From Amia ocellicauda (lineage: Eukaryota; Chordata; Actinopteri; Amiiformes; Amiidae): a stretch of 64,000 bases of DNA. The notes under the pieces were generated by a model. It worked only from the letters and a program-made list of their open reading frames with translations, was not told where the DNA came from and ran no database searches. This document shows positions 1 to 11,045 of this stretch, piece by piece; within the stretch, counting starts at the first letter, position 1, and each line of letters opens with the position of its first letter. Both the position numbers and the translations under genes were made by a program. The DNA lies in the NCBI RefSeq assembly GCF_036373705.1, contig NC_089856.1, positions 5,962,501 through 6,026,500 on the forward strand, given 5' to 3'.

Positions 1-95
1 AGCACAGTGTGTTGAGGGTAAAGATCATGGCAGAGCTTATGTGAAGAACACTACTGAATGTAGCTATGACCCTGCTGGCCACTGTAGACCCATAG
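1..95 (+). other. 3' flank of a TRIM/SPRY paralogue lying left of the window
   Basis: The first ~90 bases resemble the stretch directly after the SPRY stop codon at 34,592: both share tattgagggtaargatca-type sequence, then a GCAGAG core, then GTGAGAAGAACACTACT-like sequence. I infer that a second TRIM copy ends just before base 1 and that this is its 3' UTR. No coding sequence of that copy is visible here. The similarity was seen by eye and not aligned. Confidence 0.55.
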
Positions 96-835
96 GATGT
101 GAGAAGGGGGGAAATCCTGTTATATGACCACCTATAGTAAATTAATAATGAATTACTGAAACAAAGCCTTTATTTCATAAACCTGTACTGGGACACTCAA
201 GTTACTTATGCAAATTCATATGCAAAGCTGTGTTTCTGTGTGTGGTGTTACTGTTAGTAGAAAGACTGTTCCAGTTAAACATGATATAATAATAAATCTA
301 CAATGTAAATAAAATGTACACTTCCCAGTATCTCATTTAGTAGTATTTTGTTAACAGTAAAACCCTGATGGAAGTTTTTACAGTATATGACTGTACATTG
401 CTCAGATTTCTAGGACACACATTCTCTTGTAAGGAAGCAGCCTTTAGTAGCTTTGTTACATGGACATCCTGTTATGTAGTAGTGGAAGTAGTGTGAATGC
501 AAAACTCAGCAAAATATTATGCTGAAATAATTACTGGGCTTCCTGAATGGCATTTAAGTCAAGTTTGAAAAGTTGCAGCCAAATCTATCATTGAAGGCTT
601 GGAAGACATTATGGGAATTGTTCAGACTTGTGTACTGGTCTCTAAATCTCAAAATACACATTGGTATCTTCCCTTGTGTCACAGGGTTGTGTAGAAGCTT
701 AGAAGCTTAGTAGCTTAGATGCACATTTGTGGTGTGGAAATTTGTGGATTCAAATTCTGGTAAATCCCAGTCATGTCCTTTGTGAAGCTGTGTTTCCTTG
801 TGAATAATTAAATAACTGTACCTGGTGTCATATAG
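96..835. other. AT-rich intergenic DNA, nothing recognised
   Basis: No open frame resembling a known protein, no clear inverted repeats and no RNA gene seen. Probably intergenic or old decayed repeat. Confidence 0.5.
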
Positions 836-1230
836 ACCAGTGGTTTTCAAACTTTTTTCCGGTGATCCACATATTTAGAAAGACGAACCTTCACGACCCA
901 ATTAACAATGACTACACAAAAGAACATTGAACATGCAATCAGACAAAGTTCATATGCCCCAATGTCTTATTAAGTACTATATTGTTAACATATCACCAGG
1001 GAATTTAATCTTAACTAGGGATCTCCAACCTTTTGAACATGAGAGCTACTTTGAAAAAATCTAAGATGTCGCAAGCTACTTTTTATTTTCTTCTCTTTTA
1101 TTAATCATCAGGGACTTGACACTGCATGCACAGATTTAAAGGCACATTTAAGACACATCTAACATTAGCTCTGCTAGTGCTAGTGATTACCTCCTCTTCT
1201 TCTCCAGGTTTATAATATTGCTGTCAATTA
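836..1230. repeat. Ends of hAT-like elements (fragments)
   Basis: Two terminal-looking motifs occur here: CAGTGGTTTTCAAACTTTT at 839 and AGGGATCTCCAACCTTTTGA at 1017. Both are typical outer ends of vertebrate hAT-family non-autonomous elements. Matching opposite ends were not found, so both are treated as fragments. Confidence 0.4.
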
Positions 1231-1767
1231 ATTGGCAGGCATTGTATTATGTTGGGCATTTTTAGACAATCGTCGCTAATCAGAGGTGGGATAATGGAAA
1301 TGTAGATTTGATGGGATAGTAGCTGTGAGTTTGCGTGTCTGATTTGTAAGATTTGTTTTTGTGTGAACAAAATATGATTAGCCTTATCTGCATGCCACTG
1401 CTCACAGCACACGTCCGACACATAATTTGCGTCACCTGATAAGTTGTCTGTCAAGAACATTGCACATTGGATATGTTTAAACCGCACCAAGTACACAGCC
1501 TTTCCTGTTTATTACACTATGTGTTTCGCAAACTATGCCACTGTTTCTTTACCTCCTCAACAACAATATGTTTTATTTATAACATCCTCTAATCATACAC
1601 ATAGCACTACGAGTCACACATTATAATTACCTTGTTTTTTGGTTGTATTTTAGTTGCAACGTCAGCCAACCAAAATATAACCAACCCACAATGTGTAATT
1701 GCTGACGCTGATTCAGCATCTGTTTTAGACATAATTTATTGGTTATATTTTAGTCGATACTTTAGGT

Positions 1768-2071
1768 CAGGGGTTCCCAGAGTGCTGCGCGGGGGCCATA
1801 TGCGGCCCTTGAGGATGTTTGGTGCAGCCCTCCAAAGCCAACCCCCCTTTTCTGAAGCTTTTCTTTATTTTTACACTTTATGACAATTTTCTGTTATAAA
1901 TTGTATATGTAATTTGGGGAAAAATAATAAAACAACAATTAAAGTTATTAAATATTCCCTAACAGAAATGTATAGGAAATAAAATCGGTGGTTCATTTTC
2001 TACTGTGGCCCCCCTATCCCAAGCAACCTCGGGAAATTGGCCCATCCATCACCAGACATTGGGAACCCCTG
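1768..2071. mobile_element. hAT-type MITE with 8-bp target-site duplication
   Basis: A 304-bp element bounded by CAGGGGTTCCCA and its inverted copy TGGGAACCCCTG. It is flanked by ctttaggt (1760-1767) and ctttagat (2072-2079), a 7 of 8 match that fits the 8-bp duplication made by hAT transposases. There is no coding capacity. The host DNA on both sides (TTGGTTATATTTTAGT... and AAATAACCAATACACAA) reads as one interrupted sequence. Confidence 0.8.
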
Positions 2072-2079
2072 CTTTAGAT

Positions 2080-3090
2080 TAAATAACCAATACACAATCT
2101 TGGTCTGTGTTTAAGACACCCACACCCATCGCTCATTACTGTTGGGCAGTACAGCTGTAAGCCTATTCTGACATATTATTTCACAGTTTTACACCCTGTG
2201 TCATTATTATTTACCAATTGCTAATACTTTAACCCGAAATGGCTGACTTTTAATGTTTTTGATTGGCTAATTTTCCAATAATAATCTGCCAATTTAGCCA
2301 ATCAGAGCTCGACTGTTTCAGGTAGCCATGGCTACTGGACACTTGGGCAACCCAGCTGAGAAGTCACTCAAGTCGCCGCAGCTAAGTATTTCCTAGTTTA
2401 GTTAAGAGTTACATTGATTGTTTACGTGGTTTGTTGTTTAGCTACGAATTATATATCTTGCACCTGTTTTGTAGTAAGAGCAGCGAATATTTGTTAGTGA
2501 ATTTAGCAAGTTACTTAGCACACTCGACACGCCCTCTCTGTAATCAGAAGCGTTACACTGTAAGCTGTGATTATTTAGCATTTATTTAGCATTACTACGA
2601 GCTATTGTTCAGTGTAACTGCGTGTGTCTGGCACTGTCTTTGTCTGTATTCAGATATTAATTGTGCCATTAGCAGTCCTGCGTGGGAGGGAGGGCCATCT
2701 TGACCAGCCTTGTGTCATTCAACATAGCACAGGTGTGCACTGTCCTCATTAGTTACAGGTGACGTATTTAACAGCCCCCTGGAGATCTGCACCAGCAGTC
2801 AGCAGCAGCAGCTTTCAGTGCCCCCCTTGCACAGGGCCCCGTCTCTAAAAGGCAGGGACTCGAGCTGCGGGGACTCCAGCGAGGAGAAGACTGCCAGGAG
2901 ACGCTACACAGCAACAACAGGCAACCATGATGATCTCTCCGATTCCCGTCCTGCTCTCTCCGTCTTCTCGGCGTGCAGCTGCACGCCATTGCTTCCCTAA
3001 TCCCTCTAACCTCATCTCTCTGCCTCCTCCCTCCCCTCTACTCCCCTCAAAACAGAAGTATTTACAAGTTGCCACAGAGGGAGACAGTAG
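2080..3090. other. Intergenic DNA with a CT-rich stretch, no gene recognised
   Basis: Overlapping short open frames at 2.77-3.12 kb on both strands are low-complexity (Ser/Pro/Arg rich) and show no domain. The 2.93-3.05 kb stretch is pyrimidine-rich. Nothing else is supportable. Confidence 0.45.
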
Positions 3091-3091
3091 A

Positions 3092-3227
3092 GTACAGGTG
3101 AGAGGTAGCCATTTTGTTGTTTGACTAGTTTCAGACCAGTCTTAGCATTACTCATTTTGTTTTAAGTTTGCCTTAATTGACGTTAGCATTGTCTGTAAAT
3201 TGCCTAAATTGAAGTCAATTCAGTTCA
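3092..3227. repeat. Repeat segment, inverted partner of 54,690-54,838
   Basis: The sequence from GTACAGGTGAGAGGTAGCCA to TTGAAGTCAATTCA is closely matched by the reverse complement of 54,690-54,838. There it lies upstream of a CR1-like ORF1, so it may be CR1 5' untranslated sequence. It is cut on the right by a Tc1 remnant. Confidence 0.6.
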
Positions 3228-3468
3228 GACTGCCAACAAGGGTTTTGCCACCAAGTACTAAGTCAAAGGGGTCAAATACTTATTTCCCTCATTAACATGC
3301 AAATCAATTCATAACTTTTTTGAAATGGGTTTTTCTGGATTTCTTGTTGTTATTCTGTCTCTCACTGTTAAAATACACCTACCATTAAACTTATAGACTG
3401 ATCATTTCTTTGTCAGTGGGCAAATTTACAAAATCAGTAGGGGATCAAATACTTTTTTCCCTCACTGT
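3228..3468 (+). mobile_element. Tc1-type transposon remnant: transposase C-terminus and 3' inverted repeat
   Basis: Bases 3,229-3,260 encode the typical Tc1 transposase ending NKGFATKY followed by a stop. After it comes a 3' terminal region ending CAAATACTTTTTTCCCTCACTG at a TA. The same terminal sequence bounds the MITE at 40,315-40,539. The rest of the transposase and the 5' end are absent, so this is a 5'-truncated remnant. Confidence 0.75.
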
Positions 3469-3559
3469 AGGGACACCTGGCAGGGGTAAATCTGGGCAAA
3501 GTGGATGCCCAAACTGGATCAGCTTCTGTTTTCCATTGCTGGAAAAAGAAACAGAATTA

Positions 3560-4200
3560 GATTTTTTATTTTTTTTTACTTTATTGCACATTTACCACTT
3601 ATTATAATACAGTACATAATACATGCATAGCTGAAACTGGTCTGAATCCATAGATACCACATATACAGCAGTAGCATCTATTATAGCTGAGTTATAAGTA
3701 TAAGTTGAGTATAAGTCTCTCTCTCTGCTGGCTCTCCCCATCCTCTGGCGCTGCTCGGTCTGTAACCCGACACTGATCAGTTTATCTATTCCAGCTGCCT
3801 GAGACAGTGTTTTTTTGATTGGTTAGTAAAAGCAGATCTCCATGGCTCATGACGCACACAGTAACACCCTCTCCATTGGGCAATCCATGTGGTGCATTAC
3901 GCATTGAACTTCTAAAATCAGGAAGTACATGATGTAAATAAACCACACATGGTTCTTTTCAGTAGAATCTCAGCTATGCAGCTAAAAAACCTGCATGTCT
4001 TTATCTCAAATAATTTCTCAGATAATTTATACTTGATGCCCAAATTTTGGGCGGATCTGCCTAAATCGTCCTCAGGGTTGTGATTGCATTCCATTTTCAA
4101 GAAAATGTCTGTGCACAATACAAACAATTTTCTAATGCATGAGAATTCCTAAGATCTTAAAGGAAAGAATTCAAAGTCATATGCCACTGTCATATGACAA
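3560..4200 (+). repeat. Low-copy block related to 17.6-18.9 and 47.4-48.6 kb
   Basis: The part from CACACAGTAACACCCTCTCC to CTCAGCTATGCAGC matches 48,300-48,420 (CACACAGTAACGTCCTTTCC ... CTCGGCTACGCAGC). The part at 4,076-4,190 (TTGTGATTGCATTCC ... TCAAGAAAATGTCTG ... GTCATATGCCA) matches 18,745-18,850. No protein is encoded. It could be duplicated host DNA or an uncharacterised repeat. Confidence 0.5.
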
Positions 4201-4319
4201 GGGTGTTCTGGCACAGGAACACTGGACTACACCACCCCTCGTTTAAAGAGAAGGGGAGCTAGAACCACCCTTAACCTCCACATGCCAGCCCGTAATGTAC
4301 AAATGTAAATCATGTGAAA

Positions 4320-4735
4320 GCATATGATATCATACTTAGATTTTTAAAAAGCTTTTGATAAGGTTCCACACCATCCTCAAATTGGAAGCTGTAGGCATTC
4401 AGGGTAATGTAAGTAGATGGATTATGAACTGGTTGATGTACAGGAAACAGGGTGTCGATTAGAGGAGTTGCTTCTAACTGGAGTGAGGTTGTTAGTGGAG
4501 TTCCACAGGGATCAGTACTAGGGCCTTTGCCTTTTCTAATCTATATTAATGATCTGAACTCTGGGATAGTTAGCAAACTTGTCAAATTTGCAGATGTTAC
4601 TAAAATAGGTTGCCAAACAGATACCATCTCTCGCATCACAGGTTATTCAAAGGGACTTAGATAATATTCAGTTGTGGGCTGACACCTGGCAGATGAAATT
4701 CAATGTGGACAAGTGCAAGGTATTACATGCAGGTT
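4320..4735 (+). pseudogene. CR1-type LINE reverse transcriptase fragment, 5' part
   Basis: Translated pieces are diagnostic of non-LTR reverse transcriptase: KAFDKVPHH, then GVPQGSVLGPLPFLIYINDL, then KLVKFADVTKIG, where the family has FADDTKIG, so one catalytic aspartate is changed to valine. The thumb/connection motif LWADTWQMKFNVDKCKVLH follows after a frame change. The 5' end, ORF1 and endonuclease are missing, as expected for 5'-truncated LINE copies. The element resumes at 5,937 after an L2 insertion. A related copy on the minus strand is at 53.3-54 kb. Confidence 0.85.
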
Positions 4736-5936
4736 ACATGGTTTCTCCTACCACTTCTAAGCTGATGATGCCCAGATCTTCCTGTATTTTCCCTCTTCCG
4801 ACCCTCTCATACCCTCTTGCATCTTTTCCTGCTTGTCCACTATTTCCGCCTGAATGCACTCGCACCACCTCAAGCTCAACCTCTCCAAATCGGATCTCCT
4901 GTTTTTCCCCCACTCTTCCTCACCTTCAGCTGACATCCCCATCTCGATCCCCTTGGAATCCACCATACCCTCTACCTTCTTCTTCCGCTAAAAATCTAGG
5001 AGTCACCCCTGATCCTGTGCTCTCCTACACCCAGCACATCACCACGCTGACACGCACCTGTAGATTCTTCCTGAGCAACATACACCGGATCCGTCCCTTC
5101 CTCACCGACTACTCGACTCAGCTGTTCATCCAGTCCCTGGTCCTCTCCTGCCTGGACTACTGCAACTCCATCCTGGCCGGCCTGCCTGCAAATACTACCC
5201 GCCCGCTCCAGCTCATCCAGAACTCTGCGGCTCGTCTGGTATTCTCTCTGCCACAATTAGCACACGCTACTCCACTGCTCCGCTCCCTTCACTGGCTCCT
5301 GATACCGGCACACATCCAGTTGAAGACATTGACCCTCACCTACTGCTGTCTCAACCACACTGCTCCAAGTTACCTTCAGACACTCATCTCTCCATACATT
5401 CCATCCAGACCACTGCGTTCCTCCAGTGCCAGAAGACTAACTCTACCTCCTCTCCACTCTCTTTCCTCCAGAGCCGGCTCCTTCTCATCCCTGGCCCCTA
5501 AATGGTGGAACGACCTGCCCACCGAAGTCAAAGCGGCAGAGTCCTTGACCTCATTCCAGCGCTTACTCAAGATGCATCTTTTCCGACAGTACTTTTATCA
5601 GTCCTTTTATCCCTGCTAGATAGCACTTCACAGTTTTATTATGCTCCTTGTGCTTCTGATTGTTTTCCTCCTTGCTCCCTTCCCGTTGCCCTTGACTGTG
5701 ACCCTACATCTTGACAGTACTTAGCTTTCACCTTCCAGGATGTAGGACCTCACTTACTGTACTTGTGTAAATTGTAAATTGTAATTTGTAAATTGTATTT
5801 TGTATTACTATGTTTTAGTTAACTTGAATTTGTAATGATTGATGCCTTTTTTGCACTTTGTTTTGTACTTAAGTTGTAAGTCGCCCTGGATAAGGGCATC
5901 TGCCAAGAAATAAAAATAATAATAATAATAATAACA
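4736..5936 (+). mobile_element. 5'-truncated L2 LINE inserted in the CR1 LINE
   Basis: An open frame of about 290 codons to 5,619 matches the L2 reverse-transcriptase C-terminal region: SAKNLGVTPDPVLSY, DYCNSILAGLPA, LIQNSAARLVF, SLHWLLIPAHIQLK and WNDLPTEVKAAESLTSF in order. The 3' UTR ends with GTCGCCCTGGATAAGGGC, the conserved L2 tail, then an AAT-repeat end. The 5' end falls just before the polymerase YADD region, which is out of frame. The CR1 sequence GCAGGT before and AACAAAAATATCC after join without gap compared with the uninterrupted copy at 53.7 kb. No clear target-site duplication was seen. Confidence 0.88.
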
Positions 5937-6672
5937 AAAATATCCACTATAATTACACTATGGGAGGAATAGAACTAGATTAAGTAACGCAAGAGAAAGA
6001 CCTAGGTGTCTACATGGACTCCTCACTTTTTCCATTCAAAAAGCATGTGGGGAAGCAATAAAAAAGGCAAACAGAATGTTAGGGTATATTGTCAAAAGTG
6101 TAGAATTTAAAACAAGGGCAGTAATGTTCAGACTGTACGATGCACTAGTTAGACCTCATCTGGATACTGTGTACAGCTCTGGGCTCCACACTTCAAAAAA
6201 CATATCACTGCTCTAGAGGCAGTTCAGAAGAGAGCAACCAGACTTATTCCAGGTTTGAAGGGAATTACCTACTTGGAGGGACTGAGTGAAATTAACCTTT
6301 TCACCCAGGAACAGAGGAGACTACGTGGAAATGCCAAAAGTGGGGACTTGATTCAAGTCTTCAAAATCATGAAAGGCAACGACCACATCAAACCAGAGGA
6401 GCTTTTCCAGAGCAGCAGGGACACATGGACCCAGGGACACAAATGGAAATTGGGCTCCAAGGCATTCAAGACGGAAAACAGGAAACACTTCTTCACACAG
6501 AGAGTTGTCAGAATTTGGAACAATTTCCCCAGCGATGTGGTTGAAGCTGAAAATATGGGAATATTCAAAAATAGAATGGATAGTATCCTTGGATCACTTA
6601 TTATTGGACACCAAACGAGCACAATGGGTCAAATGGCCTCCTCTCGTTTGTAAACTTTCTTATGTTATTATA
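5937..6672 (+). pseudogene. CR1-type LINE, 3' part after the L2 insertion
   Basis: Continues the CR1 copy: HYNYTMGGIELD, then CGEAIKKANRMLGYIV, then LYDALVRPHL, then LIPGLKGITYLEGLSEINLF and FNRTETRKHF-like text, to the 3' end CTCGTTTGTAAACTTTCTTATGTTATTAT. Frames change several times, so it is inactive. The 3' end motif is the same as that of the minus-strand copy at about 51,370-51,390. Confidence 0.82.
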
Positions 6673-7314
6673 TTCCAATGTCAGGCGAGGTGCCTTATCA
6701 CTTATCACTTATTTTCTTTTCTTTATTTTTACAATTACTATTACTTTTACACTGTTTTACTTATTTTTCTATTGTCTCCACATGTGTTTAATGATTTTCT
6801 AATTCACTGATTTGTTGATTGATTATTCACATTGTTTTCTAAACATATGCACCAGTAATTGTTTTGCATCTGATGCGGCACACCTGCCTAATTAGAAGAG
6901 GCGAAGCGTAATGACAGGCAAGGCAGGCATGTGCGAGTTTGTTTTAAAGCAAACACATTTACCTACAATGAAGAGGATGTATCTATCACAGAAAGCCCAA
7001 AAAGTAAATTAGCAGTGGGGGCTTCTTTTTTTTATGGATGTAGCTAGCTAATGTAGCCCAATGTTAGCTGCTAGCTAAGAAATGTGACAACATCATTGGC
7101 ACTGTACTAGCAAAGCTAAAGTTAATAAAATAGTTTGCCAACTTAGCTAAGCTTAGCTAGACTGCTTGAATATTTTTCTACAAGCTGTCATCCAAATTGA
7201 CTTGTTTTTGTTTTTGGTTGTTGGCGCAAAAGCTATTTTGCATGAAAAGGTGTCTAGTGTAAAGTCTCATTTGTATTTGAACTAAATCTAAAATCTAAAA
7301 CTGTTACATAGGCC
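6673..7314. other. Intergenic AT-rich DNA, nothing recognised
   Basis: Contains several TAGCTAGC-like short repeats around 7.04-7.16 kb but no domain, RNA or element end. Confidence 0.4.
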
Positions 7315-7845
7315 TAGGGCTGGGCGGTATACCATAAAAAACGATATACCAGTATTGATTTACCGACCGGTTTGGAATTTTACTATATCTTCATATCAGT
7401 ATTTTAAAGTTTTGAATAATTTACTATTTACTGTGTCATTGAGTCATATAATTCAGCTACCAATAAACTGGATCGTGTTCGCGTATCCCACAACTTGCTG
7501 TGCCGGCTGAGACTGCGCTGTCTGACATGAGACGCATCTGATAAAAAAACGTTGATAGTGTTCATGTAATGCAAATTTCCACAGACCTGCGCAGATCTGT
7601 ACAGCTCCACCAATGGGATAGGTTGGATCCTGCAGATCTATGCAGAACATGAATCATGTTCATATTAATGTTACCTGCAGAGCACACAGCACCAGACTGA
7701 TGTAGATCACATCATTTAGCAAGAGGCAAATGGAGGGGCATCGTATTCATTAAGAGTATGTGATGTCCCAGTTTATGTTTAGGCAAGAAACGCACACACA
7801 CATACATACATACATGCACACATACACACATGCACACATACACAC

Positions 7846-7884
<39 letters not shown>

Positions 7885-8978
7885 ACAGTCACCTACAAAA
7901 TTACTGGCGCCATTGATAAAGATGGCGAATAAAGGCTGTATGAAATAAACACATGTAATATGTAGAAAGTGATTGTCCACAACTTTTATTAAAAGCATGC
8001 TTTGTTTATAATTAAATTTCGAGGCATGCACCTCTCAGTCCATGGGTCAGTCTGTGGTGAAGTCAGATGTGTTGCAGAGTGGAAACTGTCAGACCAGCCC
8101 AGTCCTGCTCACTGATTGGGTTAGGAAGAACTGTCACTTAAACCTGCTGGACCAATGGGGACCCATGATCCACGCCTCCCTGTAAATCCTGCTCTCATGA
8201 CAAAACAGTGACAAAACTTGTAAACGAAAAACAAAAAAATCGAAAGCAAAGAAACTGGTGGCGAAAGCAAAAATTGCAGCATCGCAAGCAAAGACAGGGA
8301 CTGCAGGTGAGTTTTGCTATTGTTTTTTTTTTTTCCTTTTGATACTTTTTTTTGTTTACAATTCTATACATTTTGCTTTCGATTTTTTTATTTTTGATCT
8401 TAAGTTTTTTTTATTTTTTTTTTATTTTTTTTTTTTTGAATGCGATACTTATGTCGCTAATTTGAGCCCATACAGCTCGCCTCCCGCCAGCGGCTTCTCA
8501 GAGCTTTGCTGTGCGATTCTGTGCAGATTTCTGTGGCTGGGTCTTAGTGGCGTGTAGTAGTGTAGTGTGAATCTCTGCGCAGAGCTGCGCTTCTCGAACG
8601 CGACCCTTGTTCTGGAATGAATGCGCCTCAGCCAAATATCGAAAATACATTCCATGTGTATTGCGTGTTGACATAAACAAACAAAAGTGATTAATGCATA
8701 ATCAACAAAGACGAGATGGAGGAGAGTAGTGTGGCTGAAACTTCACAGCAAATTGACCCCAGTGAATCTGTCCCAAATAAAGGTGCGTCGTCAATAGTGT
8801 GGACGTGATTTGGTTTCAAGATAACTGACACAGAACAGGAAATGTAATTCAATATCAGTTGTGTCCTACTATTTTTGCTTTATGAACAGTATAAAATGGC
8901 CATTAAAAAGTACCGTCATACTGTCAAGAATGTGAAAAAAACGGCAATATTGTATTTTGGCCATATCGCCCAGCCCTA
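7315..8978. mobile_element. hAT-type non-autonomous element, copy 1
   Basis: Bounded by TAGGGCTGGGCGGTATACC on the left and GGCCATATCGCCCAGCCCTA on the right. The ends and subterminal sequence match, in the opposite orientation, the element at 30,329-32,752, which has a perfect 8-bp target duplication. The left half carries CCAATGGGATAGGTTGGATCC and CTGCGCAGATCTGTACAG; the right half carries CAAATATCGAAAATACATTC and AACAAACAAAAGTGATTAATG, all found in copy 2. No transposase frame. Flanking octamers cataggcc and gctaaggt do not match, so the duplication has decayed or an end is rearranged. Contains a CA/TA microsatellite and T-rich runs. Confidence 0.75.
7791..7882. repeat. CA/TA microsatellite
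   Basis: Imperfect (CA)n from 7,791 followed by an uninterrupted TA run at about 7,850-7,882, inside the hAT element. Confidence 0.9.
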
Positions 8979-10108
8979 GCTAAGGTGCATAAAATACAAC
9001 TAAAAACTTTATAGAAACAGTATGTTCTAAAAAATACACTTGCTTTGGAAACAGTCCAAATCCAACATGGCTATCCAGCTACAGCCAAATATTTGCCATC
9101 TACAACAATCACACGTTTCATTTGATCATCTGCGATTCATTTACGATCTTCTTCATAATAATGAATATTTCAACTGAAATGAGAAAATAAAATGAATATT
9201 TACCGACGTGGCATAAACACTCAATTACTGCTTGGTGCTGCATATAAATAAATGTGCAAATAAATCGACTCGACATTATATAGTAAAACGTTGTGATGAT
9301 ACTGTGGCAATTAGCAAACTACATACAAATAAATGTAATAATGTAATACTAAATACAAATAAGCTAAAAATAAAATTTCACTCACCTTTAGTAAAACCAA
9401 ATACTGTTCTGTCTCTGTCTGGTAGCAAAAGTCTATGGTAAACCTTTCTTGTGGACATCCAATTGGTGGGAAGTACGTGTCTGACATCCAATATTACTGC
9501 CTTCCCGTGCCTGCAGTTTAAACCAATGGGGGCAGTATTGAACATGCATGACTTTCTTGTGCGTTTGTTTTCAACTCAACACAGCATGGTTAATTATTTT
9601 TACTCGATCATGGATTGACTTTATTTCACTCCATGAAAAGTGAAAATGTCTTGTCAACTAAATTATTTCAATGCTTTTGTGTTGACCTAACATATAAAAA
9701 CATGTTGGTACAAATAAAAGGTACAAAATATGTTTACAGTGTAGCTGCAGTGAAACCTTCCATATAGCAAGTCTGTGCAGTTTGTGTGTTTTATAAATAC
9801 ATACATGTTTGGACTGTTTCTTCTGGTATAAACTTGTATTGCATTTCTGGATTTTCCTAGACAATGTATCCATCAAAGAATGGTAGAAACTGACTTACAG
9901 ATATTCCTTTATGTTTTAAATGTCTACAGCACTTAGTAGTTGGGGGATGGTATGTGATGAGACACCTCCTTGAACTTTTTTCACATTTTGTTTTGTCAGT
10001 GCTTCCAAGATTCATTAATTCAAAGTATGATTTTTTTTTACTTATCTACACACTATACTCCACACTGTTAAGGGGATTTTTTCATATTATTGTGTATTAC
10101 TGCTTGCT
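8979..10108. other. Intergenic DNA, no gene recognised
   Basis: Only short open frames without motifs. No element termini recognised. Confidence 0.4.
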
Positions 10109-10560
10109 CTTATAAGAAGGGAAATGAATGCCATTTCCTTCCATGATATACCCCTTCTGGTGGGTAATAAAACTGCATGGAACCAGGAAACAGGACAGGA
10201 TCTTGTGGTTTTATTGAGACGCAGGGTCTCCACGTGAATTCATTCGAATATAAAGCTGACTTACTAAACCTCCTGTCCCAAGAATGATTTCCAACAGTTG
10301 ATATATGAACACTGAAATCTTTCAAAGTTATTGTTGGATTCACAGTCACAGCCCTAACCAGTTTCCTGCTTGCCCAGCTGCTCAGTTTGGAAGGGCGACC
10401 TGATCTGGGTGGTGACTGGGCAGTATGAAGCACATTCCACTTCTTAAGGATTATTCAGTGACTTTGAAATATCCTTGAAACCTTCACCTGGTCCTGATGC
10501 TCTATCACCTTATCCCTGATTTGTTTATAAAACTCTTTGGTCTTCCAAACCAATGTGAGA
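10109..10560 (-). pseudogene. Tc1-type transposase N-terminal remnant
   Basis: On the minus strand, decayed text from about 10,545 reads KEFYKQIRDKVIEHQ, then SRIFQSH, then SPPRSGRPSKLS, then ASRKLVRAVTVNPTITLKD. This is the helix-turn-helix plus GRPR-like linker region at the front of Tc1 transposases. In-frame stops lie between the two parts and the catalytic domain is absent. Downstream text on this strand shows no homology. Confidence 0.7.
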
Positions 10561-10574
10561 GGATCTGCTTTGAA

Positions 10575-11045
10575 AGTGCCTCACGCTCCATAGGACACAA
10601 ACAGTTGGTCACAATCCATGTAGCACCTAAGGGACCGCACAGGGCATACTAGGTGTGGCCGACTCTCCTCCTCCAAATAGAAGGGAGGAGGATGGAAAGC
10701 CTTCAACCTTTTCTCATGGAATGAGGACAGCACTTTTGAGAAGAATGCAGGGTTAGAGTGGAGCATAACCCTGGACCCATCTCCCACGAAACGTACACAA
10801 GAAGGGTGTGAAGTTCGCTAAAGCATTTGGCAGAAGTAATCGCCAACCAAAACATGGTCTTCAACGTCACCATGAGGTCAGCTGATTGCAGTAGCTGGAA
10901 CAGGGCCTTGTAAAGTGCTTCCAACACTACATCAAGGTGCCAAGCAGGCAGCGAAAGGCCATTGAAAGGCCTGAGCCTGCATGCTCCTTTCAAACAGGCA
11001 CGGCCATGGGAACCCAGGTGGCTCGCCATCTATTCAGATGATGCC
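10575..11045 (-). pseudogene. DIRS-type retrotransposon tyrosine recombinase fragment
   Basis: Minus-strand frame 11,029-10,703 reads LSLPAWHLDVVLEAL, LFQLLQSADLMVTLKTMFWL and AITSAKCFSELHTLLV, matching the N-terminal and early catalytic part of fish DIRS tyrosine recombinases, where P-x-WDL-xx-VL-xAL and LAITSAKRVSELHALSV are usual. After a frameshift near 10,780 it continues NPAFFSKVLSSFHEK, HPPPF, EEESRPHLVCPVRSLR and DQLFVSYG. Two frames plus lost residues mean it is dead. The invariant Arg of the SAKRVSEL motif is replaced by Cys. Confidence 0.75.

Noticed and set aside
5000..5570. Minus-strand frames within the L2 element
   Set aside because: Antisense of the L2 reverse-transcriptase C-terminus, which has clear family motifs on the plus strand.
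7781..7882. Possible CRISPR-like repeat array
   Set aside because: Simple dinucleotide repeats with no spacers; the genome is a vertebrate.
7750..8031. Tyr/Ile and Cys/Val repeat peptide
   Set aside because: Translation of the CA/TA microsatellite.
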